A stretch of 37,889 bases of DNA from Didymodactylos carnosus (Eukaryota > Rotifera > Eurotatoria > Philodinida > Philodinidae): positions 1 to 37,889 of the forward strand of contig CAJNOQ010000992.1 of assembly GCA_905250885.1 (NCBI GenBank), in the 5' to 3' direction. The notes below the pieces were generated by a model. The model saw only the letters and a program-made list of their open reading frames with translations, did not search any database and was not told where the DNA came from. Positions within the stretch are counted from its first letter, which is position 1; the number at the start of each line of letters is the position of its first letter. The position numbers and the translations under genes were made by a program. Shown here one piece after another: positions 21,301 through 32,600 of the stretch.

Positions 21301-24300
21301 TTATCAAAGTAAAAAAAGATTGTTAATTTTTTTCTTTTTTACTTAAATTTATTTGATTTTAGAGCAAATCCGATAATTGAAAAACCAATTATATTACTGT
21401 CAAATGGTTATCAAAATTTTTCCAAGATGCCATTGAATGATGAGATGGGTAAATGAATTTTCTCAATTTATATTAGCTTATGAAGTACGACTAAACGCTT
21501 TTCTTGAAATTATACTATTTAAATGAGTAACACGTTTTTTTCTGTTCAGCTAAATAGCAGAACAATCGTTTTGAAGCTTCAGGTATAATACGATATTATT
21601 TGTTCTGGTGCTCCTAGAAACACACTACCACTGCTTGATATTAGATGTTGATGGTATAACTATAACCCATTGTATTTGATGTTGACTTAATCAGTTAAGA
21701 CGTGTCTGTAGAACGAGTGAAACAGATAAGAACTGGAACGACTATAGCTAAAATCGAATAAAAACATTATTTGCACACTTTTTCTGCTAACAAAAACATA
21801 ACAATTTATAATCATTTTTTAGTTTTATACCGTTCACTACTAGTAGTACCCATATCTTCATTTATTCACAGATATTTAAGCTTAAAATCTGTCTCCATGC
21901 GTAATTTATATATACACTCTGGCTATTTCTAACTTTTCTGGCGAACTATATAATCTTGGTTCTGTGTTTAATGCTTATCTACTATTTATTTTTGGAATTA
22001 AAATGTTTAAAAAGAAATCAAGAATAACACTATAAATAAATGCATTCTCGTTCTTATGAAAACTTAGAATTATTTCAGCGTCCGTAAATATTCGTCTTCT
22101 TGTATTTTGCATCATGATTTTCTATCTTGTGAGATCGGATTATAATTTATGTTTGTTGGAGATGACAATGAGTTACAATTGCTTGAGAATGGATCGATCT
22201 TAAAATGAAAATTCATCGACTATGAAATGTTTTACAAGTCAAATTTCCTTTTAAACAATGTCTGACACGTTATGTGTAAGGGATAGACTCTACAATGTTC
22301 TTTATTTTCTGTTTTTAGCTGAATTATATGAAACATTATTCCCTTATGTTAGTAGTGATCCCAAAGATCTGAGTTTTAGCGTCGGTGAACATGTTACAGT
22401 TTTGAAACGTGATGGTGATTGGTGGACAGGAAAAATTGGTGATAGAAGTGGAGTGTTTCCATATAATTATGTTACAAAAGTTGATAAAGTAATAAAATAA
22501 TAGTGTAATTTTTATGATTTATTTAACGCCAGTATTTTTTCTCTTTTTTAGCCTTTTCAAGAAAAAGCTATTGTTATTTTACCTTATAAATCAACAGATA
22601 AAGGTCAAATATCTCTTGAAGTGGGTGAAGTAATATATATACGTAAAAAAGGCGATAAAGGATGGTATCATGGTGAGATTCGTGTAAGTACCTTTCTAGT
22701 ATCAGTGATAATAAAAATATATTATTTTATGTTTGATAGCGAACTGGTGAAGCTGTTCAAGTTGGCTGGTTTCCCGCCAATTGTGTTCAGCTACAAACAT
22801 CATCGTCTGACGTTCAATTATCACCACCAATTGTATGACTATTTTTAGTTTTCTTTTTATTAACTTCAAATCTAAATACTTATACGTATTTTAGTCAAAT
22901 TCTTTGTCATCACAAACGTCCAATTCATTATCTAGTAAGCAAAATTTATTTCTCGACATTATTAGATGAAAATTAATTTTTATCATTTACAAGATCAAAA
23001 AGTGAAAGCGATCTATTCGTATCAAGCACAACAAAGTGATGAATTAAGTTTTGAACAGGATGATATATTTACAGTTATTAACGAAGCTAGTCAAGGATGG
23101 TAATATTCGATACTTTTTAAAATAGATTTTATCAATCATATATTTTTCTACTTTAGGTACAATGCAAAACTTGGCAATAAAATCGGATTGATTCCATCTA
23201 CGTATGTAAATTCAATTGAACATGGTAAATAGAATTATTTTATCATTTAATTCTCGCTTGCATACAACAAACATCTATGTAGATATACACGCTTTAATTG
23301 CTGAAAGTTTTATTATAAAAATATGTATTGTAAATGATTGTAGAATAGTTACTGAGATATGTGGCTTTATTATCTATGCTATAAATTATAGAATACATTA
23401 TAGAATACATACATATATAATAATATTAATCGAGCAAAGTCTTATTGAATTGTTTTAATTTAATGAATCATAACAATAATTTCAAATCACTATCTAATTA
23501 TTTTTGATTGTTTGTTTTATATTTTTGTTAAATCGGCATAGTTCACGGATATTTTTCTGAATTTTTAAGATATATTCTGTTTAGTGGTAGTCATCTACTT
23601 TTTTTTGGTTCCTATCGAACAATCTATTTGTGCTTTCAAAAAAGTAATACGTTTATCGAGTTAAAATATAGCCCATATGTAGTCGATTTTGCTGCTCAAA
23701 AGCTAATAAAACTTTCAAAAAGTATATGTTTCATTAGGAAATAAAGTCCGAGTTTCAATCTTTAATCGTTTTAGTTTTCGTAGGCTTTTTTTTTAAGAAA
23801 AAAAATTCATTGCTTAGCTCAGCTATAGACGTAGTGAGATGGACACTTAATGAGAACTATGTTGCTACATAAAAACACACTCTCTTTTGTCTGTTTTAGG
23901 ATAGTTCCACACACACATACACACACACACACACACAAAAGCACACATTTTTCATCCATTCTAGTTGGTTGATACGTGCGTACTTAAGATAACAAAAATA
24001 GAAAATTTTTGTTTTTTTTCTCAAGGCATATGCTCTCAACGAGTAAAAACAATTATTTTGGTTATAAAGACAATAACTGATCACATATTTCTGACTTCAT
24101 AATGTAGTTTTCTCAGTATTTTTCTGTATATTTGTGTTTGTATTACTCAGACTTTTCGTCCAATCTCAAAAACCCTCATTTATGCCGATTTACAATTATT
24201 AATTCGAATATCACAATTTTTTCTTTTGTTTCTTTCTTTTTCTAGTTGTTAGTAATGAAGCTCTTCTCCATTCAAAGATCTATCTCACTCGTAAAAAGTG

Positions 24301-27300
24301 TTTCCAACGTAAATGGAAACGAAAAATCTCTTGCTAATATATAAAAAGTACTTTCAGTGCTATTATTTTTCTGTTCTTCACAAATTAGACAATAGGATTT
24401 TATTTTTTTTGCTTTGTTTATTTTTTTTTCAAAACATGAAATCTTGTCATCCATGTTTATATACTATCTATTTTTATAGTATCGTTATACGATGCTTTTG
24501 TCCTATAAACATTGTAAGTAACAAACTTAATTTGGACATTTGATTGCTAGTGAAAAAGATCTGACATGATATTAATATATTCTCGCACGAATCTAATCGT
24601 TCCGAAAGAAAGAAAAGAGGCATGTAGCTGGTGTTTGATCCTTGTTTAATCATTTTGAGAAAACTTCGATCTCTGATTATGGATGAGTGGACTGAATCTT
24701 TCTCGACTGACCTCTATATTGTTACACTTTTCCCTTTCTCTTTTGACACTATGTGCCTTTTTATTTGGACAAACATATGACATACATCATATATTTTGCT
24801 ATATTTTTCTAAGCAAGCATGGACTCGAGCAGCATTTATTGTTTTGAACAATTGTCATAATGTTTGAAACAGGTGTTGTTTTCTCATTATGTGAAAATGA
24901 CCAAACAATATTCCCACAAATAAATACATCAGTAGTATATGCTTTAGATGTATTACCACTAAAACATGAAACATTATGTAGATTAGAAAAAAAAAGGCTT
25001 TTAACGCTAGCGTTTGTAATGCATGTACGTTATCTAACTAAAAAAGCTATGAAACACAATAATAAAATGTACTTTTTAAGTATAAAACAGGAACATTGAA
25101 CAGTAACTATTTTACAATAGAGTTTTTATAGTCTAGTTACGAAACAATTTTTTCAACAAAGAGTAACTGTTATATATTTAATAAACATTTCGCTTGCAAA
25201 TGGTAGTTTCCATTGCTAAATATTGAAATAAGATTTTAAACTTTATCATTTTTTTTGTTTTATTTTTCAGTTAAAATAACAAATCAATCCGTCCCGTTAA
25301 CTAATCTAACGAAGTCTGTGTTTAATCCCTCTCGTTTATCGGCCATTCGTGAGCTAATTGAAACTGAACAGTGTTATGTAAATGATTTACGAATGGTTGC
25401 CAATGAATTTATAATACCAACAACTAATCATAATATTTTAACGTCAACCGATATTGATTCATTATTCATAAACTGGTATGATTTAATTGCATGTAATGAA
25501 ACCTTTCTTCAGACATTAAAAACACAAATTACACCGTCATCATCATCATCATCATCATCATCGTCGTCGTCTGATCGTGAACGACAACATCCATTAACAT
25601 CATCATCACTACGTTCATCTTCACTATCAAATATAAATCGAATGAATCGATTAAATATACAATCTTCTGATCATTCATTAACACCATCTTCAAATATTTC
25701 AACATCACCCTCATTACGAAATATAAAACGTTCACATCATCATCGATCACCATCCGCTCATTCAATTATTCCAAAACGTTCACAATCAATATCACAACAA
25801 CCAAATACAACATTTACTATTTCCGATGATGTATTAATTGGTAATATTTTATGTGAACATTTACCACATATGCATAAAGATTATTTTCGTTATTGTAATT
25901 CTCGTACATATTCAAATAAATATTTACAAGAAAAATTAGAAACAAATGAACAATTTCGAATACAATTACAAAAATTTCAAGAAAAATGTGGTGGTTTAGG
26001 ATTAAATGGATATTTAATGAAACCAATTCAACGTGTAACACGTTATCCATTATTAATTGAAAAAATTCTAAAACATACCGATATTAATCATCATGATTAT
26101 CATCTAATCAAAGATGCCTACGAAAAAGCGAGACATTTAAATGAAGAAATAAATAAACAAATAAGTGAACAAGAAAGTTCAACAAAATTAGATTGGTGTC
26201 AACAACATATTCGATTAGAAAATGATGATGATATGTATTTGTACGATGAATATCTTATCTTTAACTCATTAACAAAATATAATATTAACCGAAAATTGTT
26301 ATTAAATGGATTATTGACAAAAGTATGTATATATATAAAAATATTCCTAACTAATAGAGCACAATAAATAGTAGTGATTTTTATGACTTATTTAAAGACA
26401 TCAAATGGAAAAGACTTGGTTGGATTTTTATTCAATGATTTTATGTTATTTACTACTACAAAATCATCCTCATCTCACATACAGTCGCAATTATTTGAAC
26501 AAAAAACAACTTTACAATTGAAAATGTATAAAAGGGTTAGTACAATGTTGTTGTTGTTTTTTTTTGTTTAAAATATAATGTGTATGTTATTTTTCTCATT
26601 TTAGCCATTATTTTTGTATGATATATCTTCTGCACATGAAGCATTAAATGATCAATTATCATTTTCTATAACAACGAAAATTTATGATAAACCAATTATC
26701 TTGAAAGCACCTCAAACAAATGTTCGGTAATTTTTTTTTAATTTTTAATTTCAAAAAAATTTCTTATTCATATACTATAGTTGTTCTGTATTTTTATCTT
26801 AGAACACTATGGGTAAGAACAATCAATGCTAGTGTTGAAGAATGTCTGCTAGCTGAAAAATCAATTTTAGCTGAGAAAGGTGTTTTTTTAAATACAGGTT
26901 TGTATATTTATATACACACACATTAATATTTTATTTCCGACGTTAATTTTTATTCTATTAGTAGATAATCGTTTATCAAAACCTAGTATTGCACGTTTGA
27001 TGTTATTTGTACAAGAAGCTATGGATTTAATGCCATCCACTAAAACACTTAATCGACATCGTAAGCATTGATTGAACGTTTTTCTATTTAAAAATCTTTT
27101 ATTCGTTAAATATGCGCATATAACAGAAGAATCGTATTTCTATGTTCAGTGTAAACGGTATTAAGTCATATCCATACCTAAAGAAATAAAACATAAAATA
27201 AAAATAGAATTATTATTATTTCGTGTTATACGAAACACTTTCTCTCTTTCATCTATATTTAAATGGTATAAAATAATAAATTATTTTAAATCAAAAAAAG

Positions 27301-27994
27301 TGTATTAGTAGATTTATTTGTCAGACATAATTGTTTCCATGCTTGGATATTCCTTCGTATATTATCATATTCGATTTGAAGAGTGCAACTTGTGAAGCAC
27401 TCAGACTTTTATTGTCTACTCTCTCTCTCTCTCTCTCTTTCTCTCTACTACTTGTATCCAAATGAGACACACCACAGCTGTTTGTCGATCACACGGGGAC
27501 TGAATGCTGTCTCGAAGTAACTTAAAGAGAGCTTTTTGGATCAACAAGCTGTAAATACGATGTCAAATATAAATGCAGCTGAATTTTATATTTCATCATT
27601 TTCATTTTATATTTTTTTGTGTTATTTTGTAGGTAGTATTGATCCATATTGTGAAATAACTATTGGTAATTTAACATTGAAAACACACTTTGTTAAACGA
27701 AGTGTTCAACCAAAATGGAATACACCTATGCAGTTTATGTTAACTGATTTCGATACGGATATTATTCATATTTCAATTTATGATCATGAATTTTTTTCAC
27801 CACCCGAATGTTTAGGTTCAACATCATTATTATTAACTGATTTAATACCAGAATCGAGTGATGATCGTCGTTTCTCAAAAATGTTAGAACAAACATCCGT
27901 TCCATTCACCCAAACATTATATTTAAATAGTGGTTGTTCGATAATAATTAAATTTTATATTCAACTTCTATCATCTTCTTCTTCCGCACATTAA
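15361..27994 (+). CDS. ITSN: intersectin, long form, 33 exons, about 1784 aa
   Basis: Endocytic scaffold and Cdc42 exchange factor. Exons: 15361-15367, 15422-15505, 15601-15664, 15728-15806, 15868-16102, 16587-16617, 16693-16881, 16946-17382, 17456-17607, 17903-18193, 18260-18347, 18589-18725, 18780-18847, 18911-18948, 19019-19393, 19566-19778, 19832-19914, 20968-21068, 21132-21180, 21238-21308, 21363-21448, 22319-22488, 22552-22683, 22740-22832, 22895-22934, 22994-23099, 23157-23224, 25271-26322, 26398-26535, 26605-26726, 26803-26897, 26962-27060, 27633-27994. Domains: EH1 (about 4-78), EH2 (183-255; [13 protein letters not shown] calcium loop), coiled coil (345-625), four DPF motifs (671-735), SH3 at 830-891, 960-1016, 1017-1091 and 1105-1162, DH (1178-1470; [15 protein letters not shown]), PH (about 1508-1635), C2 (about 1640-1780; [10 protein letters not shown]). 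The SH3s best match A, C, D and E of vertebrate ITSN1; SH3B is missing. A Ser-rich insert of about 95 residues splits the DH domain. Confidence 0.93.
16103..16586 (+). other. intersectin intron 5 (484 nt)
   Basis: Longer than most introns in this gene. It ends in a very AT-rich run of aaaatataaa-like repeats before a T-rich acceptor. No nested gene is seen. Confidence 0.6.
19915..20967 (+). other. intersectin intron 17 (1053 nt), inside the first SH3 domain
   Basis: This intron separates the two halves of SH3-A. It begins GTAAGT and ends cttctttag. No open frame, RNA gene or clear repeat was found inside. It is about 15 times the usual intron length here. Confidence 0.6.
21449..22318 (+). 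other. intersectin intron 21 (870 nt)
   Basis: It lies just before the second SH3 exon, where vertebrate intersectins carry SH3-B. I looked for SH3 signatures (ALYPW, WWFGE, GWFPKSYV-like) in all plus-strand frames and saw none, so the missing domain is not hidden here. Confidence 0.5.
23705..23745 (+). promoter_or_regulatory. two candidate polyadenylation signals inside intersectin intron 27
   Basis: AATAAA at 23705-23710 and again at 23740-23745, about 475-515 bases after the in-frame intronic stop. They would allow 3' end formation of an SH3-terminated short isoform. Confidence 0.3.
23909..23939. repeat. CA/TG microsatellite
   Basis: About 15 CA units, interrupted once by ata, inside intersectin intron 27. 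Confidence 0.85.
24873..25099 (+). other. open stretch in intersectin intron 27, possible alternative exon
   Basis: An open frame of about 225 nt follows an AG (gtttgaaacag) and, spliced to exon 27, would read [20 protein letters not shown] and on to a TGA stop. Codon use resembles the real exons at first (CCACAAATAAATACATCA...). However, the acceptor lacks a pyrimidine tract and the peptide matches nothing I know. It may be an alternative terminal exon or chance. Confidence 0.2.
25537..25571. repeat. TCA/TCG trinucleotide repeat in coding sequence
   Basis: About twelve TCA or TCG codons in a row encode poly-Ser at the start of the insert in the intersectin DH domain. Repeat-length change could alter the insert. 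Confidence 0.9.
27418..27446. repeat. CT microsatellite
   Basis: About 14 CT units with one T interruption, in intersectin intron 32 between the two exons of the C2 domain. Confidence 0.85.
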
Positions 27995-28261
27995 AATGCT
28001 AATTTTTCTTTTGCACAAACAAACAACTGAATAGTTCAAAAATAATTTATATTTTTGTAAATAATTTTCTTTTTAATTCAAATGCGTTCTGATAGCTGTT
28101 TAAATTTTTTTATTATCTAATCTATGCAGCGATCGTATTTTCTATTCTCAGTATTAGTGCAATTAATCTTTGTTTTTCATATTTTTGTAATTGTTATTGT
28201 CTCTTCAATTAACAGTGACTATGAATTGTTCGTTTTTTTTTCTTTCTCTTCTTATAATTTA

Positions 28262-28300
28262 CTGAGAGTAGAACTAAAACCGGTGCTTTAGTTCTCTCAG
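28262..28300 (+). other. strong hairpin in the intersectin 3' UTR
   Basis: CTGAGAG-ta-GAACTAAA pairs with TTTAGTTCTCTCAG around a short accggtgc loop, with one small bulge. It lies about 270 bases after the intersectin stop. It is not a Rho-independent terminator, since this is a eukaryote. It may be an RNA regulatory structure or a palindrome remnant. Confidence 0.4.
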
Positions 28301-28437
28301 TTTTGCCACTCACCGAATCTGTATTGTCTATTGTAACGATCGCTATTTTTTACTTGTATTATTACACTTTTTTTTAGATATTACTATTGCCTTTTTGTTG
28401 TTGCCATACAAGTTTAGCTTATAATTAGAATAATGAT

Positions 28438-28443
28438 AATAAA
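28438..28443 (+). promoter_or_regulatory. candidate polyadenylation signal of intersectin
   Basis: AATAAA about 440 bases after the stop, the first canonical signal downstream. Confidence 0.35.
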
Positions 28444-28845
28444 AAAAGAAACGGCTAAATTAAACAGCCTTTTGAATTTATGCTGAAAAAAAGTACCATG
28501 AAAAAATATTTAAAAATTGAAAGTACTATGCACAATCTGACTAATAATATTTTTTCTATAACGTTCAGTTTTCGTTATTGAATTTGAAACTACTTAATCA
28601 ATCCAGTTCACAATATGTCCTATTGACATTGACTAATCATTATATCATATGTCAACATTCGGGCAATAGAGTATTGTTTTCTTCGATCATTTCATCATTA
28701 TTCTGTTTTCAGGCTTATATATTTCGGTCTATGACGTGCTAATCATATGTATGTTTCTAGCATGTTGATGTGAGTTTATCACCGTTGTTTGATGTAATAT
28801 TCTTTAAACAAGTTCGATTCAACAAAACAATAAATGGAAAAAAAA

Positions 28846-28895
28846 TGTTGCCACGCTAGCTTGCTGCGTATGTTGCCACGTTAGCTTGCTGCTTC
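28846..28895. repeat. 25-bp tandem duplication
   Basis: tgttgccacgctagcttgct plus five bases (28846-28870) is repeated at 28871-28895 with three differences. It is more GC-rich than its surroundings. Confidence 0.8.
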
Positions 28896-29564
28896 TGCGT
28901 ATTGCCTGACATCTGTTTCGGTGATACAGACATGCATATACAACACATACAGCACTCTCAGTGATAAAAATTCATTTTATTTACTCAACAGACTAGAATC
29001 TTTTCTTTTACGGCTAGAGTATGTACACTAAAAACTTTTTAGTATTATGTTAAAATATTTTTACATATGCCGTCTCTCTAAAAGTATTGAAACGTAGCGG
29101 TGTCTTATTTACTTTTGGTTGGTCTATTTTCAACATTCTGATAACGTGGTCAAATTTTTCTAGTGTCTTAGTCGCAGACTTTGAAAAACGAATCATCCGT
29201 CGTTTCTATGCCAAATTCTAAATGTTTCAGAGTAGATGAAAAATAGTGCCGCAACTATTACTTGATGCGTTTTGCTACGAATAGTAGAATCACTGGATTT
29301 CTTTTTTACATAAGACGTATAGTGTTCGTCTCCCAGTGAATAGTGTCTGAAGAGAAGCATATAAAGAAAATATGTATAAGAAAATTATAAAAAATTTTAA
29401 TTGAAAAGCAAAATATGAGAATACAGAAGATTGTGCAACCAAATGCATTGCAGTAGTTATAGTTTTGTTGGAAATAGTTCAATCGGCTATTAAGGCGTTT
29501 TGGAATGTTTTCCTTCTTTATCTTTTTTGTTTTATCTTACTTTTTGCTTATAACGATCGTTATT

Positions 29565-29606
29565 AATGCTTTCACATGGCCAGTTGAATGGCCGTTTGAA
29601 AGCATT
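29565..29606. repeat. two-stage hairpin upstream of SEC24
   Basis: AATGCTTTCA..GGCCA pairs with TGGCC..TGAAAGCATT around gttgaa, giving a 10-bp outer stem and a 5-bp inner stem with symmetrical three-base internal loops. It lies 68 bases before the SEC24 ATG, upstream of the acceptor. Confidence 0.45.
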
Positions 29607-29673
29607 GAACATGCGGTTGGTGCATATAACTTCTGATATTTTTGTATAATTGAATTTTTCAGGTATCATTTCA

Positions 29674-32600
29674 ATGGCAGCGATTAGGTCTCAAGTGCCA
29701 TTATTCGGCGATAAACAAAATTACAATCCGGTACAGTATATCTAATTAGAATTGAAGTCTATTTGAACGTTAGCAAGCACTTTTTTTTCCACAGAGTATT
29801 ACGGATACAGGAAAGACACAACTGGAAATAAACGAAAAACAATGAGATAGCGCTACACTTTTCTATCCATTTGCTGGCATAAAAATGAATGTCATGAAAA
29901 ATAAAAGAAAGAAAGTTACCTAACAAACTAAAAACACTCCACTTCTTGCCTTGTTCAGTGTATAGATATGACATTAAACAAAGAATAAAGGAAAAGTTTG
30001 ATTAACAATCACTAAACGATAGTTCATATAATACTATTGTTGCTACCCATCTCACATTTTATCGTCATCTATCTTTTGTATATGTTGTTTATCCATCTCA
30101 AATGATATTCATCTTCGCTGACTCATTCATAATAACTATTTTGATGGCACCATGGGATTGCATTTCTTTTTTGAGATAATTCAATAAAATAATTGTCGGC
30201 AACCGTTGACGTATTTGATTGCTTTTGATTTTGGTCTTTTGAGTCTGCTTGTTGCGTCGTCTGCAGGATGATATTAATTGTTTTGGTTTTATGGCTTTTG
30301 AGCAAATTTAGCGGTTGGGAACGTAAGAAAAATATATTCATATAAATTATAGTGAAAATGAAGAAGAAATAAAAAAAATGCAATTTTATTCAATAACGAA
30401 TTAGTCTTCGTGGCTTTCGAGAAGCTGATACATGGCGAGCTCAAGTAATAGGGTGAAGAGAGCTCAGCGGTAGCCTAGCCTGCTGACCATAGCTGCAGCT
30501 GGTGCCTAGTAACGACATGAGCGACCATGCCACAAGCTTATCACCTATAGGGATGATATCGGGCTATTGAAACTGATACGGTCTGCACCTACATCGATAA
30601 TGGTAGTCGCAATGCGGAGTATTATTATTTGCTTCTACTAGAAAAGTTGACCTTAAAAGCATTTCCTTAAGAAACTTAGAATGCACTTTAATAAATGTTC
30701 ATTTTTCACGATTTTAGGTTTTTCCACCCATTTCATCTCAACAAAATGGTCCACAACACAATTCTACCAATTCAAACTCCTTTTTACCGCCTAGAATGCC
30801 TTATCCACCGCCTTCTGTTTACAATTCCAATCACTATCAGCAAACTTTGCAAAGTCATTCAGCTCCTAGTACACCACCTATTTCAAACACGAATATGGGA
30901 CCTCCTTATAACAGTGGCACAATGGTATGCTATTGTTTTTGTAACCTTCATTTCTTTATGTTCATATTGTATTTACAGGCACCGAACTCTTTTACTCCAC
31001 CTCCAATTACAAATAATTATCAATATCAACCAATGCAGTCTCCTTTATCTTCACCAATGCAGCCTCCGTTATCTTCACCAATGCAGCCTCCTTTATCTTC
31101 ATCACTGCAGCACAGGCCATTGTATCCTCCTCCGACAGCGTATAATTCACTTCCGTCTTCACCTCCTCCTCCACCCACATCTCTAGCTCCCCAACCATAC
31201 AATCCTCCCACAGTATTTCCTCAACATCCGACCCAACCGCTGATAACATCATCTGCTCAACGTCCTTCTTATCTGCCGACACCACCAATGCCCGTTATTG
31301 AAAATAAAGCAAGCGTTTACGTAAGTAAAATATAACTCTCCATACTCTACAGAATTACAGTGATATCTATTGGGTAGTATCGTATTTTCAGAATAACGAA
31401 ATGATTGATTTGCTAAAAGCAACAAGCGTTGTTAGTAGTTATGTCGAAGAAGCTCCAACATCTTCATTATTATCAGAGGATAACCAACAAATGAATTGTA
31501 GTTCTGAGTAAGTGAACTGTCCGCTTAAAAACATATACCATTACTCTCTATATCATAATCGTAATATGTTTCAGCGTAATGCGATCGACTTTAAATCTTA
31601 TACCACAAACCAAAGAACTTTTAAATAAAAGTCGTCTACCATTTGGAATATTAATTCATCCATTCAAAGATCTAGAGGTATTCTTATTCTTTATCACCTG
31701 TTTTATTAATCATTTATATTATTTATTTGCTTAGAGTTTAAGTGTAATTCAAGGAACAAAAATTGTCCGATGTGATTCGTGCAAATCTTACATAAATCCG
31801 TTTGTCACTTTTCTCGATAATACACGTTGGCGATGCAGTATTTGTTTCCGTGTAAACAATCGTAAGTATTTTTTTAATTATAAGTGATACCATAAAATGA
31901 ATGTATGTATATCTTTTGTTTTAGTACCACAAGAATTTTTGTTTGATCCAGTAACAAAAACGTATGGTGATCCAGCTCGACGTCCGGAAGTTCGGTTCGG
32001 AACTGTGGAATACACAGCTACAGCCGACTATATGGTATATATTTTTTATTTATTTGAACACAGATGATAACAAATTTTATGTATTTTAGGCACGACCACC
32101 ACAGCCTGCTATGTATTTATTTCTATTGGATGTTTCGCATAATGCTGTACAAACAGGTTAGCGAATGCATTGGACAAATATCTAAAAAATTCAAAAACAT
32201 TTTGTTTTTATTAGGATATTTGCAATCATTTTGTGATATTTTATATGAAAATCTTGGCGTATTACCTGGAGATGCACGTACACAAATTGGTTTTCTAACG
32301 TTTGATAGCCGTTTACATTTTTATGATTTATCAGAAAGACAAAATGGAACATTTCGAATGATGATTGCACCAGATTTAGAGAATATTGAAAGTAAGAGAA
32401 TCGATTAGATCAGTACGTCGTACTATAACATTGTTTTTTTTCTTTTTCTTAAGATGATTTTCTTCCATTGCCGGATGGTCTAATGGTGACATTGAGCGAA
32501 AATCGTTCAGCTGTAGAAACGTTTTTAAATGAATTACCAAAAACATTTAAAGAAAATTATGAAACAGATTCGGCACTCGGTGCCGCGCTACAAATAGCTC

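Larger units (their letters stand above)
23225..25270 (+). other. intersectin intron 27 (2046 nt) at the short/long isoform boundary
   Basis: This intron separates SH3-E from the DH domain, the point where vertebrate short intersectin ends. Reading on from exon 27 gives ...IEHGK and a TAG stop at 23230-23232. AATAAA signals follow at 23705-23710 and 23740-23745, so unspliced transcripts would make a short form. The intron also holds a CA repeat and an open stretch at 24873-25099. Confidence 0.55.
27995..29673. other. intersectin 3' UTR and SEC24 upstream region
   Basis: The left part is the 3' UTR, with a hairpin at 28262-28300 and AATAAA at 28438-28443. The middle contains a 25-bp tandem duplication and no open frame. 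The right part ends in ttgaatttttcag, an acceptor 11 bases before the SEC24 start codon, so it probably includes outron or 5' UTR intron. Confidence 0.45.

Noticed and set aside
25529..26050. Minus-strand Met- and Val-rich open frames opposite the DH exon
   Set aside because: Antisense of TCA repeats and A/T-rich codons; low-complexity shadow.
31007..31288. Minus-strand open frames opposite the SEC24 Pro-rich exon
   Set aside because: Antisense shadows of a repetitive Pro/Gln/Ser coding stretch; no independent gene signals.
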